The notes beneath the pieces are model-generated. The model did no database searches. It was not told the DNA's origin and saw nothing but the letters and a program-made list of their open reading frames with translations. A DNA stretch of 64,000 nt, taken from contig JANQKC010000006.1 of the NCBI GenBank assembly GCA_028281325.1, forward strand, positions 62,001 through 126,000, read 5' to 3'. The DNA is from Alphaproteobacteria bacterium. Lineage in GTDB: Bacteria > Pseudomonadota > Alphaproteobacteria > UBA8366. This document shows, piece after piece, positions 33,525-42,908 of this stretch (position 1 is the stretch's first letter; every line of letters begins with the position of its first letter). A program made the translations under genes and the position numbers.

Positions 33525-35168
33525 ATGACCCGGACGAAGGCCGGGACGATGACCGGCAACCCGTACGACACCGATCTCGACAAGACCGGCGCGAATTTCA
33601 TGCCGTTGTCGCCGCTGACCTTCATTCGGCGGGCCGCGGCGGTGTACCCCAACCGGGACGCCGTCATCCATGGCGATTGGCGGATCACCTGGTCCGAGGC
33701 CTATGGCCGCGCGCGGCGGTTGGCAAGCGCCCTGCAACGACGCGGCATCGGCAAGAACGATACCGTCGCGGTCATGGCGCCCAATGTGCCCGCGATCTAC
33801 GACGCGCATTACGGCGTACCAATGGCGGGCGCGGTGTTGAACACGCTGAACGTGCGGCTCGACGCGGAGACCATCGCCTTCACGCTGGATCACGCCAAGG
33901 CCAAGGCGCTGGTCACCGACCGCGAATTCTCGCCGACGATCAAGGCGGCGCTCGACAAATGCCAATCACCCCCATTGGTCATCGACATCGACGACCCGGT
34001 GGCCAACGGCGGCGACCTGCTCGGCGATATCGTTTACGAGGATTTTCTGGCGGAAGGCGATCCCGCCTTCGACTGGTCGCTGCCGGACGACGAATGGGAC
34101 GCGATCTCGCTGAACTACACGTCGGGCACCACGGGCAATCCGAAGGGCGTCGTCTACCATCACCGCGGCGCCTACCTGCTGGCGCTCGGCAATATCCTCG
34201 CCTGGAACATGCCGGTGCATGCGACCTATCTGTGGACGCTGCCGATGTTTCACTGCAACGGCTGGTGCTTCCCATGGACCTTGGCCGCGAACGGCGGCAC
34301 CAGCGTCTGCGCGCGCCGGGTCGAACCGGCGGCGATCTTCGATGCGATCGCCGACGAAGGCGTCACGCATTTCTGCGGCGCGCCCGTCGTGCTCAACATG
34401 GTGATCAATGCCAAGACGGAAGAACGCCGCCCCCTGCCGCGCACGGTCGAGGTGATGACCGCCGCCGCGCCGCCGCCGCCCGCCGTGCTGCAGCGGATGG
34501 AGGAGGACGGCTTCCACATCACCCATGTCTACGGGCTGACCGAAACCTACGGCCCGTCCGTGGTCTGCGCCTGGAATGAGGACTGGGACGACCTTCCGGC
34601 CGCCGCGCGGGCGCAGAAGAAATCACGCCAAGGCGTGCCCTACGCCGTGCTCGAAGACCTCATGATCGCCGACCCCGAGACCCTGGAGCCGGTCGACCGC
34701 AACGGCGAGGACCTGGGCGAAGTGTTCATGCGCGGCAACGTGGTGATGAAGGGTTATCTCAAGAATCCGGCCGCCACCGATGAGGCTTTTGCCGGCGGCT
34801 GGTTCCGTACCGGCGACTTGGGGGTCTGGGACCGAGACGGCTATATCGCGCTGCGCGACCGGTCGAAGGACATCATCATCTCGGGCGGCGAGAACATCTC
34901 GACCATCGAAGTCGAAAGCGCGCTCTACCGCCACCCGAAGGTGCTGGAAGCCGCCGTCGTCGCCAAACCCGACGACCATTGGGGCGAAGTGCCCTGCGCC
35001 TTCGTCACCCTAAAGGACGGCGAGGACGCGACCGAACAGGAAATCATCGACTTCTGCCGCGACGTCATGGCGCATTTCAAATGCCCGAAACAGGTCGTAT
35101 TCGGACCGCTGCCGAAAACGTCGACCGGCAAGGTGCAAAAATTCGTGCTGCGGGATCGAGTCGCGTAA
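33525..35168 (+). CDS. Medium-chain/3-methylmercaptopropionate-type acyl-CoA ligase
   Basis: A 547-residue AMP-forming ligase. LNYTSGTTGNPKGVVYHHRGAYL is the P-loop, LPMFHCNGWCFPWTLAANGGT and VYGLTETYGPSV line the acyl pocket, and DRSKDIIISGGENISTIEVE and KTSTGKVQKF close the C-terminal domain. The overall pattern is that of the DmdB/AlkK group, which takes short to medium acids including methylmercaptopropionate. GGGAG eight bases before the ATG at 33525 is better placed than for the GTG at 33510. A VOC gene follows 25 bases later. Confidence 0.92.
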   Translation: MTRTKAGTMTGNPYDTDLDKTGANFMPLSPLTFIRRAAAVYPNRDAVIHGDWRITWSEAYGRARRLASALQRRGIGKNDTVAVMAPNVPAIYDAHYGVPMAGAVLNTLNVRLDAETIAFTLDHAKAKALVTDREFSPTIKAALDKCQSPPLVIDIDDPVANGGDLLGDIVYEDFLAEGDPAFDWSLPDDEWDAISLNYTSGTTGNPKGVVYHHRGAYLLALGNILAWNMPVHATYLWTLPMFHCNGWCFPWTLAANGGTSVCARRVEPAAIFDAIADEGVTHFCGAPVVLNMVINAKTEERRPLPRTVEVMTAAAPPPPAVLQRMEEDGFHITHVYGLTETYGPSVVCAWNEDWDDLPAAARAQKKSRQGVPYAVLEDLMIADPETLEPVDRNGEDLGEVFMRGNVVMKGYLKNPAATDEAFAGGWFRTGDLGVWDRDGYIALRDRSKDIIISGGENISTIEVESALYRHPKVLEAAVVAKPDDHWGEVPCAFVTLKDGEDATEQEIIDFCRDVMAHFKCPKQVVFGPLPKTSTGKVQKFVLRDRVA

Positions 35169-35193
35169 ACCTTAAGACAAAGGACAGGGACGG

Positions 35194-35595
35194 ATGACCG
35201 GCAAAATTGGGCCTTGCAGTCCCTTCTTCATCGTTGCCGACGTGCCGAAGGCGCTCGATCATTATGTCGCAAATCTCGGATTCGAATGCCGATTTACGTC
35301 GCCCAATCCGGATCCGTTTTTCGCCATCGTCGGACGCGACGCAGCTCAGATCATGCTGAAAGCCATCGCCGACACTGTGCCGCCGTTACCGAATCCGCAA
35401 CGGCATGAGTGGGCGCCGTGGGACGCCTTCATCCACACACCCAATCCAGATGCGCTCGCCCTCGAATTCAAGGATCGACATGTGCTTTTCCGCCGCCCAT
35501 TGGGTGATACGGACGGCCAGTTGCGGGGTTTTGAGGTCGAGGACCCTGACGGATATGTCTGCTTTTTTGGACGGCCCACCACGACCTCAGCCTAA
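35194..35595 (+). CDS. VOC family protein (glyoxalase/bleomycin resistance fold)
   Basis: A 133-residue protein. PCSPFFIVADVPKALDHYVANLGFECRF opens the first module, and GFEVEDPDGYVCFFGRP with a Glu metal ligand closes the second. The metal site and partner are not decided by sequence. It follows the acyl-CoA ligase closely and is convergent with a CaiB gene. The codon choice is less GC-rich than in the ligase. Confidence 0.85.
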   Translation: MTGKIGPCSPFFIVADVPKALDHYVANLGFECRFTSPNPDPFFAIVGRDAAQIMLKAIADTVPPLPNPQRHEWAPWDAFIHTPNPDALALEFKDRHVLFRRPLGDTDGQLRGFEVEDPDGYVCFFGRPTTTSA

Positions 35596-35604
35596 GCTGT
35601 TTTC

Positions 35605-36804
35605 TCAGTCTTCACCGCCGGCCGTCGCGCCGCTCTTCACCATCGCGGCGATCTCCGCGTCCGAATAGCCGACCTCGCGCAAGAGGTCCGCGCTGTGCTC
35701 GCCATGCGCCGGCGCGGGCCGTGACTGACCGCCGGGGCTGGCCGCGAAGCGGATGGGGATGTCGGGAATCGTGAGCGGCCCCTCGGTCGGATGCGTCGCA
35801 TGCTGAAAGTAGCCGACCGCTTTCAGGTGCGGATCGTCCGGCAGGTCTTCAAAGGCGTAGATCGGACCGCACGGCACGTCGGCCGTCTCCAGGGCGTCGC
35901 GCAGCGCCTCGGTCTCCCATTCGATGACGATGCCGGCCAGCGTGCGGTAGAACTCGTCCGCGTTCTGATAGCGCACCGCCGGATCGGTCACGCGTGGATC
36001 GGCGGCCAGATCGTCCCGTCCGACCGCGGTGAAGAAATTGACCCAATGCTTGGTCGATCCCGGCAGGATGCACAGATATCCGTCCTTGGTCTTGAAGGGT
36101 TTCCGGTTGGGCAGTTTGGCGCGGCTGTAGCCCGCGGGGCCGATGGGCGGGTCGTAGATCCTATCGGCCCAATGTTCCATCAGGTTGAAGTGGACATTGG
36201 ATTCGAACATCGGCACCTCAACCGCCTGCGCCTCGCCCGTGCGCTCGCGATGCAGCAGCGCGGCGATCACCGCCTGTACCACATACAGTCCGGTCGTCTT
36301 GTCGCAATTCATCGCCGGCATCAACCGCGCGTCGTCGGTGATCCAGGACAGGTTCGACGCGGTGCCGCACAGGCCCTGGATGATGTCGTCATAGGCCGGG
36401 CGCGCCGCATAGGGACCGTCCTGCCGGAAGCCGTAGGCGCCGCAATAGATCAGCTTGGGATTGACCGCGCGGCATTCCTCATAGCCCAGACCCAACCGGC
36501 CCATCGCCTGCGGCCGGATCGAATAGAGCAACACGTCGGCGTCCTTGAGCAGCCGCAGCAGGGCGTCGCGGCCCGCCGGCTGTTTCAGGTCGAGCATGAC
36601 GCTGCGCTTGTTCTTGTTCAGGTTCATGTAGATCGAGCCCATGCCCGGCGTCTTGCCCTGCGCATAGTTGCGGGTCTGGTCGCCCGCCGGCGATTCGATC
36701 TTGATCACGTCCGCGCCCATCTCGCCCATCATCATCGACGCCATCGGCCCCATGATGACCGTGGTCATGTCGATGATGCGATACCCGGAAAGCGGCCCGG
36801 TCAT
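35605..36804 (-). CDS. CaiB/BaiF family CoA-transferase, tandem copy B
   Basis: A 399-residue class III CoA-transferase. It has YRIIDMTTVIMGPMASMMMGEMGADVIKIE, NLNKNKRSVMLDLK and the catalytic Asp139 in ARPAYDDIIQGLCG. The protein is clearly a paralogue of the next gene upstream (36845), sharing spacing and most motifs. GGAGA before the ATG at 36804 sets the start, 40 bases after the upstream stop. The two may form a hetero-oligomer or use different donors. Confidence 0.92.
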   Translation of the reverse strand: MTGPLSGYRIIDMTTVIMGPMASMMMGEMGADVIKIESPAGDQTRNYAQGKTPGMGSIYMNLNKNKRSVMLDLKQPAGRDALLRLLKDADVLLYSIRPQAMGRLGLGYEECRAVNPKLIYCGAYGFRQDGPYAARPAYDDIIQGLCGTASNLSWITDDARLMPAMNCDKTTGLYVVQAVIAALLHRERTGEAQAVEVPMFESNVHFNLMEHWADRIYDPPIGPAGYSRAKLPNRKPFKTKDGYLCILPGSTKHWVNFFTAVGRDDLAADPRVTDPAVRYQNADEFYRTLAGIVIEWETEALRDALETADVPCGPIYAFEDLPDDPHLKAVGYFQHATHPTEGPLTIPDIPIRFAASPGGQSRPAPAHGEHSADLLREVGYSDAEIAAMVKSGATAGGED

Positions 36805-36844
36805 GTCGTGGTCTCCTCATCGCGTTCTTGCATTGGCGAGGAAT

Positions 36845-38050
36845 TCAGTCGTCTTCGTCGACGGTGCGCGTTACGCCGTCCTGCACCATCATCGTAATCT
36901 CATCGTCCGACAGACCCGCCTCGCGCAGCAGTTCGACACTGTGCTCGCCGAGACGCGGTGCGTGGCGGTCGATGCCGCCGGGCGACTTCGAAAAGGCCGT
37001 GGGTACGCCGGCAAGAACGATGCGCCCCTCGGTCGGATGGTCGATGGTCTCGAAAAAGCCGGTCGCCTTGAGCTGCGGGTCCTCGAACAGATCTTCGAGC
37101 CGGTTCACCGCGCCGGCCGGAATATCCGCGTCGTCGAGCGCCGCCAGCAGGTCCCGAGTGGTCCAGTCGGCCACAGCGGCCGCCACCATCCGGTAGAGTT
37201 CGTCGACGGACTCGCTCCGTTTCGCGGCGTCGGTGATGCGGGAATCGTCGACCATGTCGTCCCGGCCGATCATGCGGAAGAAGTTCCGCCAGTGCCGCAA
37301 GGTGTAGGGCAGCATGCAAACATGCCCGTCCTTGGTCGCGAACGGCCGGCGGAACGGCGCCTTCGACCGGGCATAGCCCGGTTCGCCGAGCGGCGGATCG
37401 AACAACATGCCGGCCGCGTGTTCGAGCATGTTGAACCCGACCATACTTTCCAGCATGGGCACCTCGACATGCTGTCCCTCGCCCGTGCGCTCCCTGTGGA
37501 GCAACGCCATGGTGATCGCATAGACGAGATGGACGCCGACGATCTTGTCGACGATCGAGGATGGAATGTAACGCGGCTCGCCGGTCGTGAAGGTTTGGGT
37601 TGCGACAAGTCCGGACAGGCCCTGGATGATATCGTCGTACGCCGCCTTGCCCGAATACGGGCCGCCCGGCCGGAACCCCAGGGCGCCGGCGTAAACGATC
37701 TTCGGGTTGACGGCGCGGCAGTCATCGTAGCCGAGGCCGAGCCGCTCCATCGCTTCGGGCCGAACCGAGTAGACCAGGACATCCGCGGATTTCACAAGCC
37801 GCAACAGCGCGTCGCGCCCGGCGGGCTTCTTGAGGTCGAGCACCAAGCTCCGCTTGTTCCGGTTGGCGTTCAGGAACACCGTGCCCATGCCACGGTGCCG
37901 CGCGGGCTGAATATCGCGGGTGATGTCGCCGTCCGGCGCTTCGATCTTGATAACGTCAGCGCCGTTGTCGCCGAGAATCTGCGTCGCAAGAGGCCCGAGG
38001 AAAACGGACGTCAAATCAAGGATGCGGTATCCCGCAAGCGAACCGGGCAT
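36845..38050 (-). CDS. CaiB/BaiF family CoA-transferase, tandem copy A
   Basis: A 401-residue class III CoA-transferase: YRILDLTSVFLGPLATQILGDNGADVIKIE, NANRNKRSLVLDLKKPAGRDALLRL and catalytic Asp139 in GKAAYDDIIQGLSG. It probably moves CoA between an acyl-CoA donor and a carboxylic acid. No clear ribosome-binding site precedes the ATG at 38050. It is first of a two-gene unit with its paralogue at 35605. Confidence 0.92.
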   Translation of the reverse strand: MPGSLAGYRILDLTSVFLGPLATQILGDNGADVIKIEAPDGDITRDIQPARHRGMGTVFLNANRNKRSLVLDLKKPAGRDALLRLVKSADVLVYSVRPEAMERLGLGYDDCRAVNPKIVYAGALGFRPGGPYSGKAAYDDIIQGLSGLVATQTFTTGEPRYIPSSIVDKIVGVHLVYAITMALLHRERTGEGQHVEVPMLESMVGFNMLEHAAGMLFDPPLGEPGYARSKAPFRRPFATKDGHVCMLPYTLRHWRNFFRMIGRDDMVDDSRITDAAKRSESVDELYRMVAAAVADWTTRDLLAALDDADIPAGAVNRLEDLFEDPQLKATGFFETIDHPTEGRIVLAGVPTAFSKSPGGIDRHAPRLGEHSVELLREAGLSDDEITMMVQDGVTRTVDEDD

Positions 38051-38189
38051 GGGAAGCTACCATTCAAGAGAAGGCCCGAAAGTACCGCCGGGGCCGTGGG
38101 ATCGGCGTGAAATCGGACAAATATCTCTTTTCCCTCCACCGGCGTCAAACCGGCGCAGGCCGCTTCGTCATGCATGCGGCGAATGGGGC

Positions 38190-38399
38190 CTATTCGGTCC
38201 CGTGAAGCTCCGCCAGTTGGTCTTTGACCGCGAGTTTCTTCCGCTTAAGGTCTGAAATTTCCAAAGAATCCGGTAAGGGTCTCGCTTCCGCCTCGCGGAG
38301 GGCGGCATCGAGATCGCAATGCTGCTGCTCTAGATTATGTATTTGATCTTTAAGAGAAACGTCCCCGTTTGCGTTGCTTGCCGTCATCGTGTTGGACAT
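38190..38399 (-). CDS. DUF465 (YdcH-like) small coiled-coil protein
   Basis: A 69-residue protein with helix LKDQIHNLEQQHCDLDAALREAEA and the DUF465 end ISDLKRKKLAVKDQLAEL. The start at 38399 is set by GGAGGT four bases upstream; the GTG at 38411 overlaps that site. A second member lies at 40283. Function is unknown. Confidence 0.87.
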   Translation of the reverse strand: MSNTMTASNANGDVSLKDQIHNLEQQHCDLDAALREAEARPLPDSLEISDLKRKKLAVKDQLAELHGTE

Positions 38400-38528
38400 A
38401 TACACCTCCACTTTACCGTGAATGTTTCAACTACCCCACTGCACCGCCCACCACGGCTGCCGATCATGGTATCGCGAGACGAAGGGCTTGTCACCACGGG
38501 TGAAGGGGAGGATTTCAGCCACGCCCGC

Positions 38529-39080
38529 CTATCCGGCCGCCACCGACCCCGCCCGGAAACACCCCGCCAGGACGGTTTCGCAATCGGCCTCGTCCGCCGG
38601 CTCCGCCGAGACACCGATTTCATCGAAATAACGCCTGATGTTCCGATCCGCGCGGGCCACCGCAAGCACACTTAAGTCCATTTTTTCCTTGGTATTATTT
38701 GTCATCATGTAGAGGAAGTCTTGCTGCTGGCGCTCGCTGTCGAGTTCGATCCGCTTGACCTGCGAACGCAACGATTCCACCGCGCCCGCGTCCATTCCCG
38801 GGAAACCCGATTTCATGTTGCGCCGCACATCGCGCAACGGCCGGACCACCTGCTCGCGCCAATCCACCGTCGCCTCCACCACCGTCGCGACCTCTCCCGT
38901 TTCGATCGCCGAGTCGCGCACCGCCCCCAGCCAGCAAAAGTAGAAGAAAAGATTTACATCCACGCCATGTCGGTCCTGCAGACGCAGGCATGCCGCCGCC
39001 ACGCCATCGACCCGGTAGGCCGAAACGGAAAAGTCCCAAAAGGGGTTTTTCGTCGGGCTATCCGTTGAGTCTTCGGTCAT
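38529..39080 (-). CDS. TIGR02444 (DUF2390) family protein
   Basis: A 183-residue protein. NPFWDFSVSAYRVDGVAAACLRLQDRHGVDVNLFFYFCWLGA is the conserved N-terminus of the TIGR02444 family; the rest is helical with no catalytic motif known to me. Its ATG overlaps the phosphofructokinase stop (ATGA), with GGGGGA upstream, so it is translationally coupled to pfk. Function is unknown. Confidence 0.85.
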   Translation of the reverse strand: MTEDSTDSPTKNPFWDFSVSAYRVDGVAAACLRLQDRHGVDVNLFFYFCWLGAVRDSAIETGEVATVVEATVDWREQVVRPLRDVRRNMKSGFPGMDAGAVESLRSQVKRIELDSERQQQDFLYMMTNNTKEKMDLSVLAVARADRNIRRYFDEIGVSAEPADEADCETVLAGCFRAGSVAAG

Positions 39081-40162
39081 TGATCCCCCAGGGAGATATC
39101 CAGCGCACGCGCGGTCGCCACGATCGGGCCGTCGATATCCACCACATGCGGCTCCGCGGTCGCATCGGCCAAGGGCACGTCGATCAGGCCGCGATTGCGC
39201 CAGCCGACCATCCGATCGAATTTCCCCGCCGCCAAGAGATTCACCGCGTGCACGCCGAAGGCCGAAGCCATCAGCCGTTCGCGGGCGTCGGGCGTGCCGC
39301 CGCGCTGGATGTGGCCCAGCACCGTCACGCGGATTTCCGCATCGGTGAGACCGGACAACCGGTCGGCGATATAATGCCCGATTCCGCCGTAGCGACGCTT
39401 TTCCTCGCCTTTCACCGTCACCGGATCGCCGCTTTCCGTTTTGACCGCCTCGGCGACGACCACCAGCGAGAAATTGCGTCCGCGGCGGCGGACCTCCTCG
39501 ATCTTCCGCGCCACATGCTCCAACGCATAGGGAATTTCGGGGATCAGGATCACGTCGGCGCCACCGGCGATCCCCGCGACGATGGCGATGTGACCGGCAT
39601 CGCGGCCCATGACCTCCAGGATCATCACCCGGTTGTGGCTCGCCGCGGTCGGTTGCAGGCTGTCGAGCGCGGCGGTCGCGGCCTGCACCGCGGTATCGTA
39701 ACCGATCGATACCTCGGTTTCGCCGACATCGTTATCGATGGTCTTGGGAATGCAGACCAGATTGATCCCGCCTTGCTGCGCCAGCCGCCGCAGGATCGCC
39801 TGGCTGCCGTCGCCGCCGATGCCGATGAGCGCGTCCAAGCCAAGCTCGTTGTATCCGTCGATGACCTCCTCCGACCGGTCAACGACCGAGCCGTCCGGCA
39901 TCGGATAGGCGAAGGGGTCGCCGCGATTGGTGCTGCCCAGGATCGTGCCGCCGCGGCGCAGCAACGTGCCATCGAACTCCGCCACCGTCAGGGGGCGCGC
40001 GCGCACCGGCCGGTCCATCAACCCCTGGGTCCCCTGCTCGATGCCGACGACCTCACACCCGAATCCAAGCACGGCGCGATGCACAACGGCGCGCAGGACC
40101 GCATTGAGTCCTGCGCAATCGCCACCGCTGGTCAGCACCCCGATGCGTTTGATGTCACTCAC
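39077..40162 (-). CDS. 6-phosphofructokinase with mixed ATP/PPi signature
   Basis: About 361 residues. It phosphorylates fructose 6-phosphate in glycolysis. RIGVLTSGGDCAGLNA, IGIGGDGSQAILRRL, IPKTIDNDV and MGRDAGHIAI are the core motifs. GGDG is the form usual in ATP enzymes, while Lys in PKTIDND is usual in pyrophosphate enzymes (ATP enzymes have Gly), so the donor is ambiguous. I favour a GTG start at 40162 with AAGGGGGTGAGG upstream; the ATG at 40201 would add 13 residues and has a weak site. It heads an operon with the TIGR02444 gene. Confidence 0.9.
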   Translation of the reverse strand: MSDIKRIGVLTSGGDCAGLNAVLRAVVHRAVLGFGCEVVGIEQGTQGLMDRPVRARPLTVAEFDGTLLRRGGTILGSTNRGDPFAYPMPDGSVVDRSEEVIDGYNELGLDALIGIGGDGSQAILRRLAQQGGINLVCIPKTIDNDVGETEVSIGYDTAVQAATAALDSLQPTAASHNRVMILEVMGRDAGHIAIVAGIAGGADVILIPEIPYALEHVARKIEEVRRRGRNFSLVVVAEAVKTESGDPVTVKGEEKRRYGGIGHYIADRLSGLTDAEIRVTVLGHIQRGGTPDARERLMASAFGVHAVNLLAAGKFDRMVGWRNRGLIDVPLADATAEPHVVDIDGPIVATARALDISLGDQ

Positions 40163-40282
40163 CCTCACCCCCTTGGATTGCGCCTGAAACGGTTCGGACA
40201 TCCTGGCGCAGAGGAAGCCCCCAAAGCCACGATTATTTTGTTACAATGTCGGCCGGATCGGATCAGGCGGCGTCCTCATTCA

Positions 40283-40483
40283 ATGAGCAAACAAGAAACC
40301 ATTCGAAAGCAGCTGGAAGAGCTCAAACTCGAGCATCGCGATCTGGACGACGCCATCGCCCGGGTGCTCGAAAACCCGCCTTACGATCAATTGAAGGTGC
40401 AGCGGTTGAAGAAGCGGAAGCTCGTCCTGAAGGACGAGATCAGCCGGCTCGAGGATCTGTTGCTGCCCGACATCATCGCCTGA
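40283..40483 (+). CDS. DUF465 (YdcH-like) small coiled-coil protein, second copy
   Basis: A 66-residue protein: MSKQETIRKQLEELKLEHRDLDD, then YDQLKVQRLKKRKLVLKDEISRLEDLLLPDIIA. The L-K-x-x-K-L-x-L-K-D-E-I pattern is the DUF465 signature. It is divergent from pfk with an 80-base gap. It shares its fold with the protein at 38190 but is not closely identical. Confidence 0.88.
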   Translation: MSKQETIRKQLEELKLEHRDLDDAIARVLENPPYDQLKVQRLKKRKLVLKDEISRLEDLLLPDIIA

Positions 40484-40585
40484 GGCCTTTTCCGCGACAG
40501 GACGGCACCCCCAAGGGCATCGGCGACGGCGGTCGAGACGCCGGGCAGGCGGATACAGGGCGGCCGCCAAGGAGGCGCGATCCGC

Positions 40586-40613
40586 TTGCACCGTTGGGGA
40601 CGCAACCTATAAT
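40586..40613 (+). promoter_or_regulatory. Predicted purEK promoter
   Basis: TTGCAC, 16 bases, then a perfect TATAAT. The start near 40620 gives a leader of about 40 bases. I see no PurR-like or riboswitch motif in the leader. Confidence 0.65.
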
Positions 40614-40660
40614 GCGCCGCCTCACACAGGAACGCCGCTTAACAAGGAAAGACGTGCGCC

Positions 40661-41152
40661 ATGGCCGACGCACCGCTGGTCGGAATCATTATGGGGAGTC
40701 AGTCTGACTGGCCGACCATGCAACACGCCGCCGAGACGCTTGAGAGCCTGGGCGTGCCGTTCGAGACGCGCATCGTCTCCGCGCACCGCACGCCGAAGCG
40801 GCTGGTCGAGTATGCCGAAGGCGCGCGCGGCCGCGGCCTCAAGGCGGTGATCGCGGGGGCCGGTGGGGCGGCGCATCTGCCGGGCATGACGGCGGCGATG
40901 ACGCCCGTACCCGTGTTCGGCGTGCCGATCGAGAGCAAGGCGCTCAGCGGCATGGACAGCCTGTTGTCCATCGTTCAGATGCCCGCGGGCGTTCCCGTCG
41001 GCACCCTGGCGATCGGGCGCGCCGGCGCCGTCAACGCGGGACTGCTGGCGGCAGCGGTGGTCGCCCTGTCCGACCCGGCGGTGGCCAAGGCGCTGGACGA
41101 GTGGCGCGCCGATCAGACGGCTTCCGTGGCCGACAGGCCGGCAGACGACTGA
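40661..41152 (+). CDS. purE: N5-carboxyaminoimidazole ribonucleotide mutase
   Basis: A 163-residue class I PurE that converts N5-CAIR to CAIR in purine synthesis. [24 protein letters not shown] and [26 protein letters not shown] are the family motifs, and the His of SAHRTP is catalytic. It is followed two bases later by purK, its pathway partner, and preceded by a strong promoter. Confidence 0.97.
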   Translation: MADAPLVGIIMGSQSDWPTMQHAAETLESLGVPFETRIVSAHRTPKRLVEYAEGARGRGLKAVIAGAGGAAHLPGMTAAMTPVPVFGVPIESKALSGMDSLLSIVQMPAGVPVGTLAIGRAGAVNAGLLAAAVVALSDPAVAKALDEWRADQTASVADRPADD

Positions 41153-41154
41153 CA

Positions 41155-42252
41155 ATGGCTGACGACGCCAGGCAACGCCTCGACCCCGGCTCGACGATCG
41201 GCATCCTCGGCGATGGCCAGCTCGGCCGGATGATCGCGCTTGCCGCCGCGCGCCTCGGATATCGCTGCCACACCTTCGCCGACCGCCCGGACAGCCCCGC
41301 CGCGCAGGTCTGCGCCGCGTCGACCGTGGCCGATTACGGCGACCACCAGGCGCTGGACAGCTTTGCCGCCGCGGTGGATGTGGTCACGCTTGAATTCGAG
41401 AACGTACCCGAGGCTTCGGTCCGCTATCTCTCAGAGCGCGTCCCTGTCCGGCCCGGGCCGGAAGTGCTCGCCGTCGCGCAGGACCGGCTGCTCGAAAAGA
41501 ACTTCCTCAACGGCGTCGGCATCCTGACGGCGCCGTACGCCCACGTCACCGATCTGCCGTCGCTGGAAAAAGCGGTGGACGCCATCGGCCGGCCCTGCGT
41601 CCTCAAGACCGCGCAGTTCGGTTATGACGGCAAGGGGCAAATCCTGATCGACGGCGACTCCAGCCTCGCCCAGGTCTTTCGGCAAATCAATTCCAAGCAC
41701 ACCGTGCTCGAAGGCTGGATCGACTACGCCCTGGAAATTTCCGTCATCGTGGCGCATGGCCTGACGGGCGAGACGGTCTCCTACATCCCCGTCGAGAACC
41801 GGCACGTCAACCACATCCTCGATACGACGATCGCCCCGGCCGGCGTGTCGCCCGGCATCGCCGCGAAGGCCGGCGAAATCGCCCGCCGCGCGGCCGAGGA
41901 ACTCGGCGTGGTCGGGCTGCTTGCCGTCGAGATGTTCGTGACCTGGGATGGCGACGTCTTGGTCAACGAGGTCGCCCCTCGACCGCATAATTCGGGGCAT
42001 TGGACGATCGACGCCTGCGCCATCAGCCAGTTTCAGCAGCTCGTCCGGGCGATCTGCGGGTTACCGCTGGGATCGACCGACCGGCATTCGGACGCGGTGA
42101 TGAAGAATTTGATCGGGGCCGAGATAGAAGGCTGGCGGGACGTGCTCGGCGAGCCGGGCGCACGACTGCATCTTTACGGCAAGTCGGAAATTCGCGAGGG
42201 CCGCAAGATGGGCCACATCACGCGGCTGTCCCCGCGCAAGGACGAAGCCTAG
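41155..42252 (+). CDS. purK: N5-carboxyaminoimidazole ribonucleotide synthase
   Basis: A 365-residue ATP-grasp enzyme making N5-CAIR from AIR, bicarbonate and ATP. TIGILGDGQLGRMIALAAARLGY, the ATP-grasp core (CVLKTAQFGYDGKGQ, VLVNEVAPRPHNSGHWTIDAC) and LYGKSEIREGRKMGHI are all present. It starts two bases after the purE stop, so the pair is translated together. Its last four bases overlap the convergent COQ9 gene. Confidence 0.97.
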   Translation: MADDARQRLDPGSTIGILGDGQLGRMIALAAARLGYRCHTFADRPDSPAAQVCAASTVADYGDHQALDSFAAAVDVVTLEFENVPEASVRYLSERVPVRPGPEVLAVAQDRLLEKNFLNGVGILTAPYAHVTDLPSLEKAVDAIGRPCVLKTAQFGYDGKGQILIDGDSSLAQVFRQINSKHTVLEGWIDYALEISVIVAHGLTGETVSYIPVENRHVNHILDTTIAPAGVSPGIAAKAGEIARRAAEELGVVGLLAVEMFVTWDGDVLVNEVAPRPHNSGHWTIDACAISQFQQLVRAICGLPLGSTDRHSDAVMKNLIGAEIEGWRDVLGEPGARLHLYGKSEIREGRKMGHITRLSPRKDEA

Positions 42253-42908
42253 ACCCCGCTCCTCGAATAACTACGGTCGCCCGGCCGGCACAGGCGCGCC
42301 GGGTTGGGCAGCCGATCGATGGCCGACCTCAAACGACCCGTCAATTTCGGAATGCGCATGACGTCAGCGATGCGGCGATCGAGAAATGCCCAGGTGTCGG
42401 TCCCGTCGTCCGATTTATCGTCGAGCCAATACAGCACCGTCGAACTGTAGACGCCGGCAAGCAGGCTTCGCTTGCTATAGAAATTCCAATCCGTCGACGT
42501 ATCGCCCGCCGCAACCCACATGGCATCCACCGTGCGATAAAGGCATTTGCCACCAAGGAGCACGTTGGACGGCAACGCCAACACGGCCAAGGCCCGGCGG
42601 ACCGCTTCGCGGTGCGGCGCAGCCTGTTCCAACCGCACCCGGACGGCGGTGGCGATCCGTTCCCGGATCTTCATCGCCTTGATGTCACGACGGTCCAACT
42701 CGGCAAGCATGCGCCGGTCCGCCCAATCGCTGTAATGCGCCACCATATCGGCGGCGCCGTAGGGAAAGGCGCGCGCCGCATCGGCCCGCGCCAGGCCGAG
42801 ATCCGCCGCCGCCCGTCGCGCCGCCCGCGGCGTCCATCCATCGAAAGGGACATGCGGCAAGGCCGCCTCGACAATCTCGTCCCGCAAAGTCATCAGGTCG
42901 TCGGTCAT
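42249..42908 (-). CDS. COQ9 family ubiquinone-biosynthesis protein
   Basis: A 219-residue protein. The N-terminal part (LRDEIVEAALPHVPFDGWTPRAARRAAADLGL) is a TetR-like helical bundle, and the C-terminal part with TSTDWNFYSKRSLLAGVYSSTVLYWLDDKS is the lipid-binding COQ9 domain that presents ubiquinone precursors to the hydroxylase. Its ATG overlaps the def stop by four bases, so the two are coupled. Confidence 0.93.
   Translation of the reverse strand: MTDDLMTLRDEIVEAALPHVPFDGWTPRAARRAAADLGLARADAARAFPYGAADMVAHYSDWADRRMLAELDRRDIKAMKIRERIATAVRVRLEQAAPHREAVRRALAVLALPSNVLLGGKCLYRTVDAMWVAAGDTSTDWNFYSKRSLLAGVYSSTVLYWLDDKSDDGTDTWAFLDRRIADVMRIPKLTGRLRSAIDRLPNPARLCRPGDRSYSRSGV

Noticed and set aside
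42249-42908. TetR-family repressor
   Set aside because: The N-terminal helices look TetR-like, but the C-terminal TDWNFYSKR segment and the length identify the COQ9 family.
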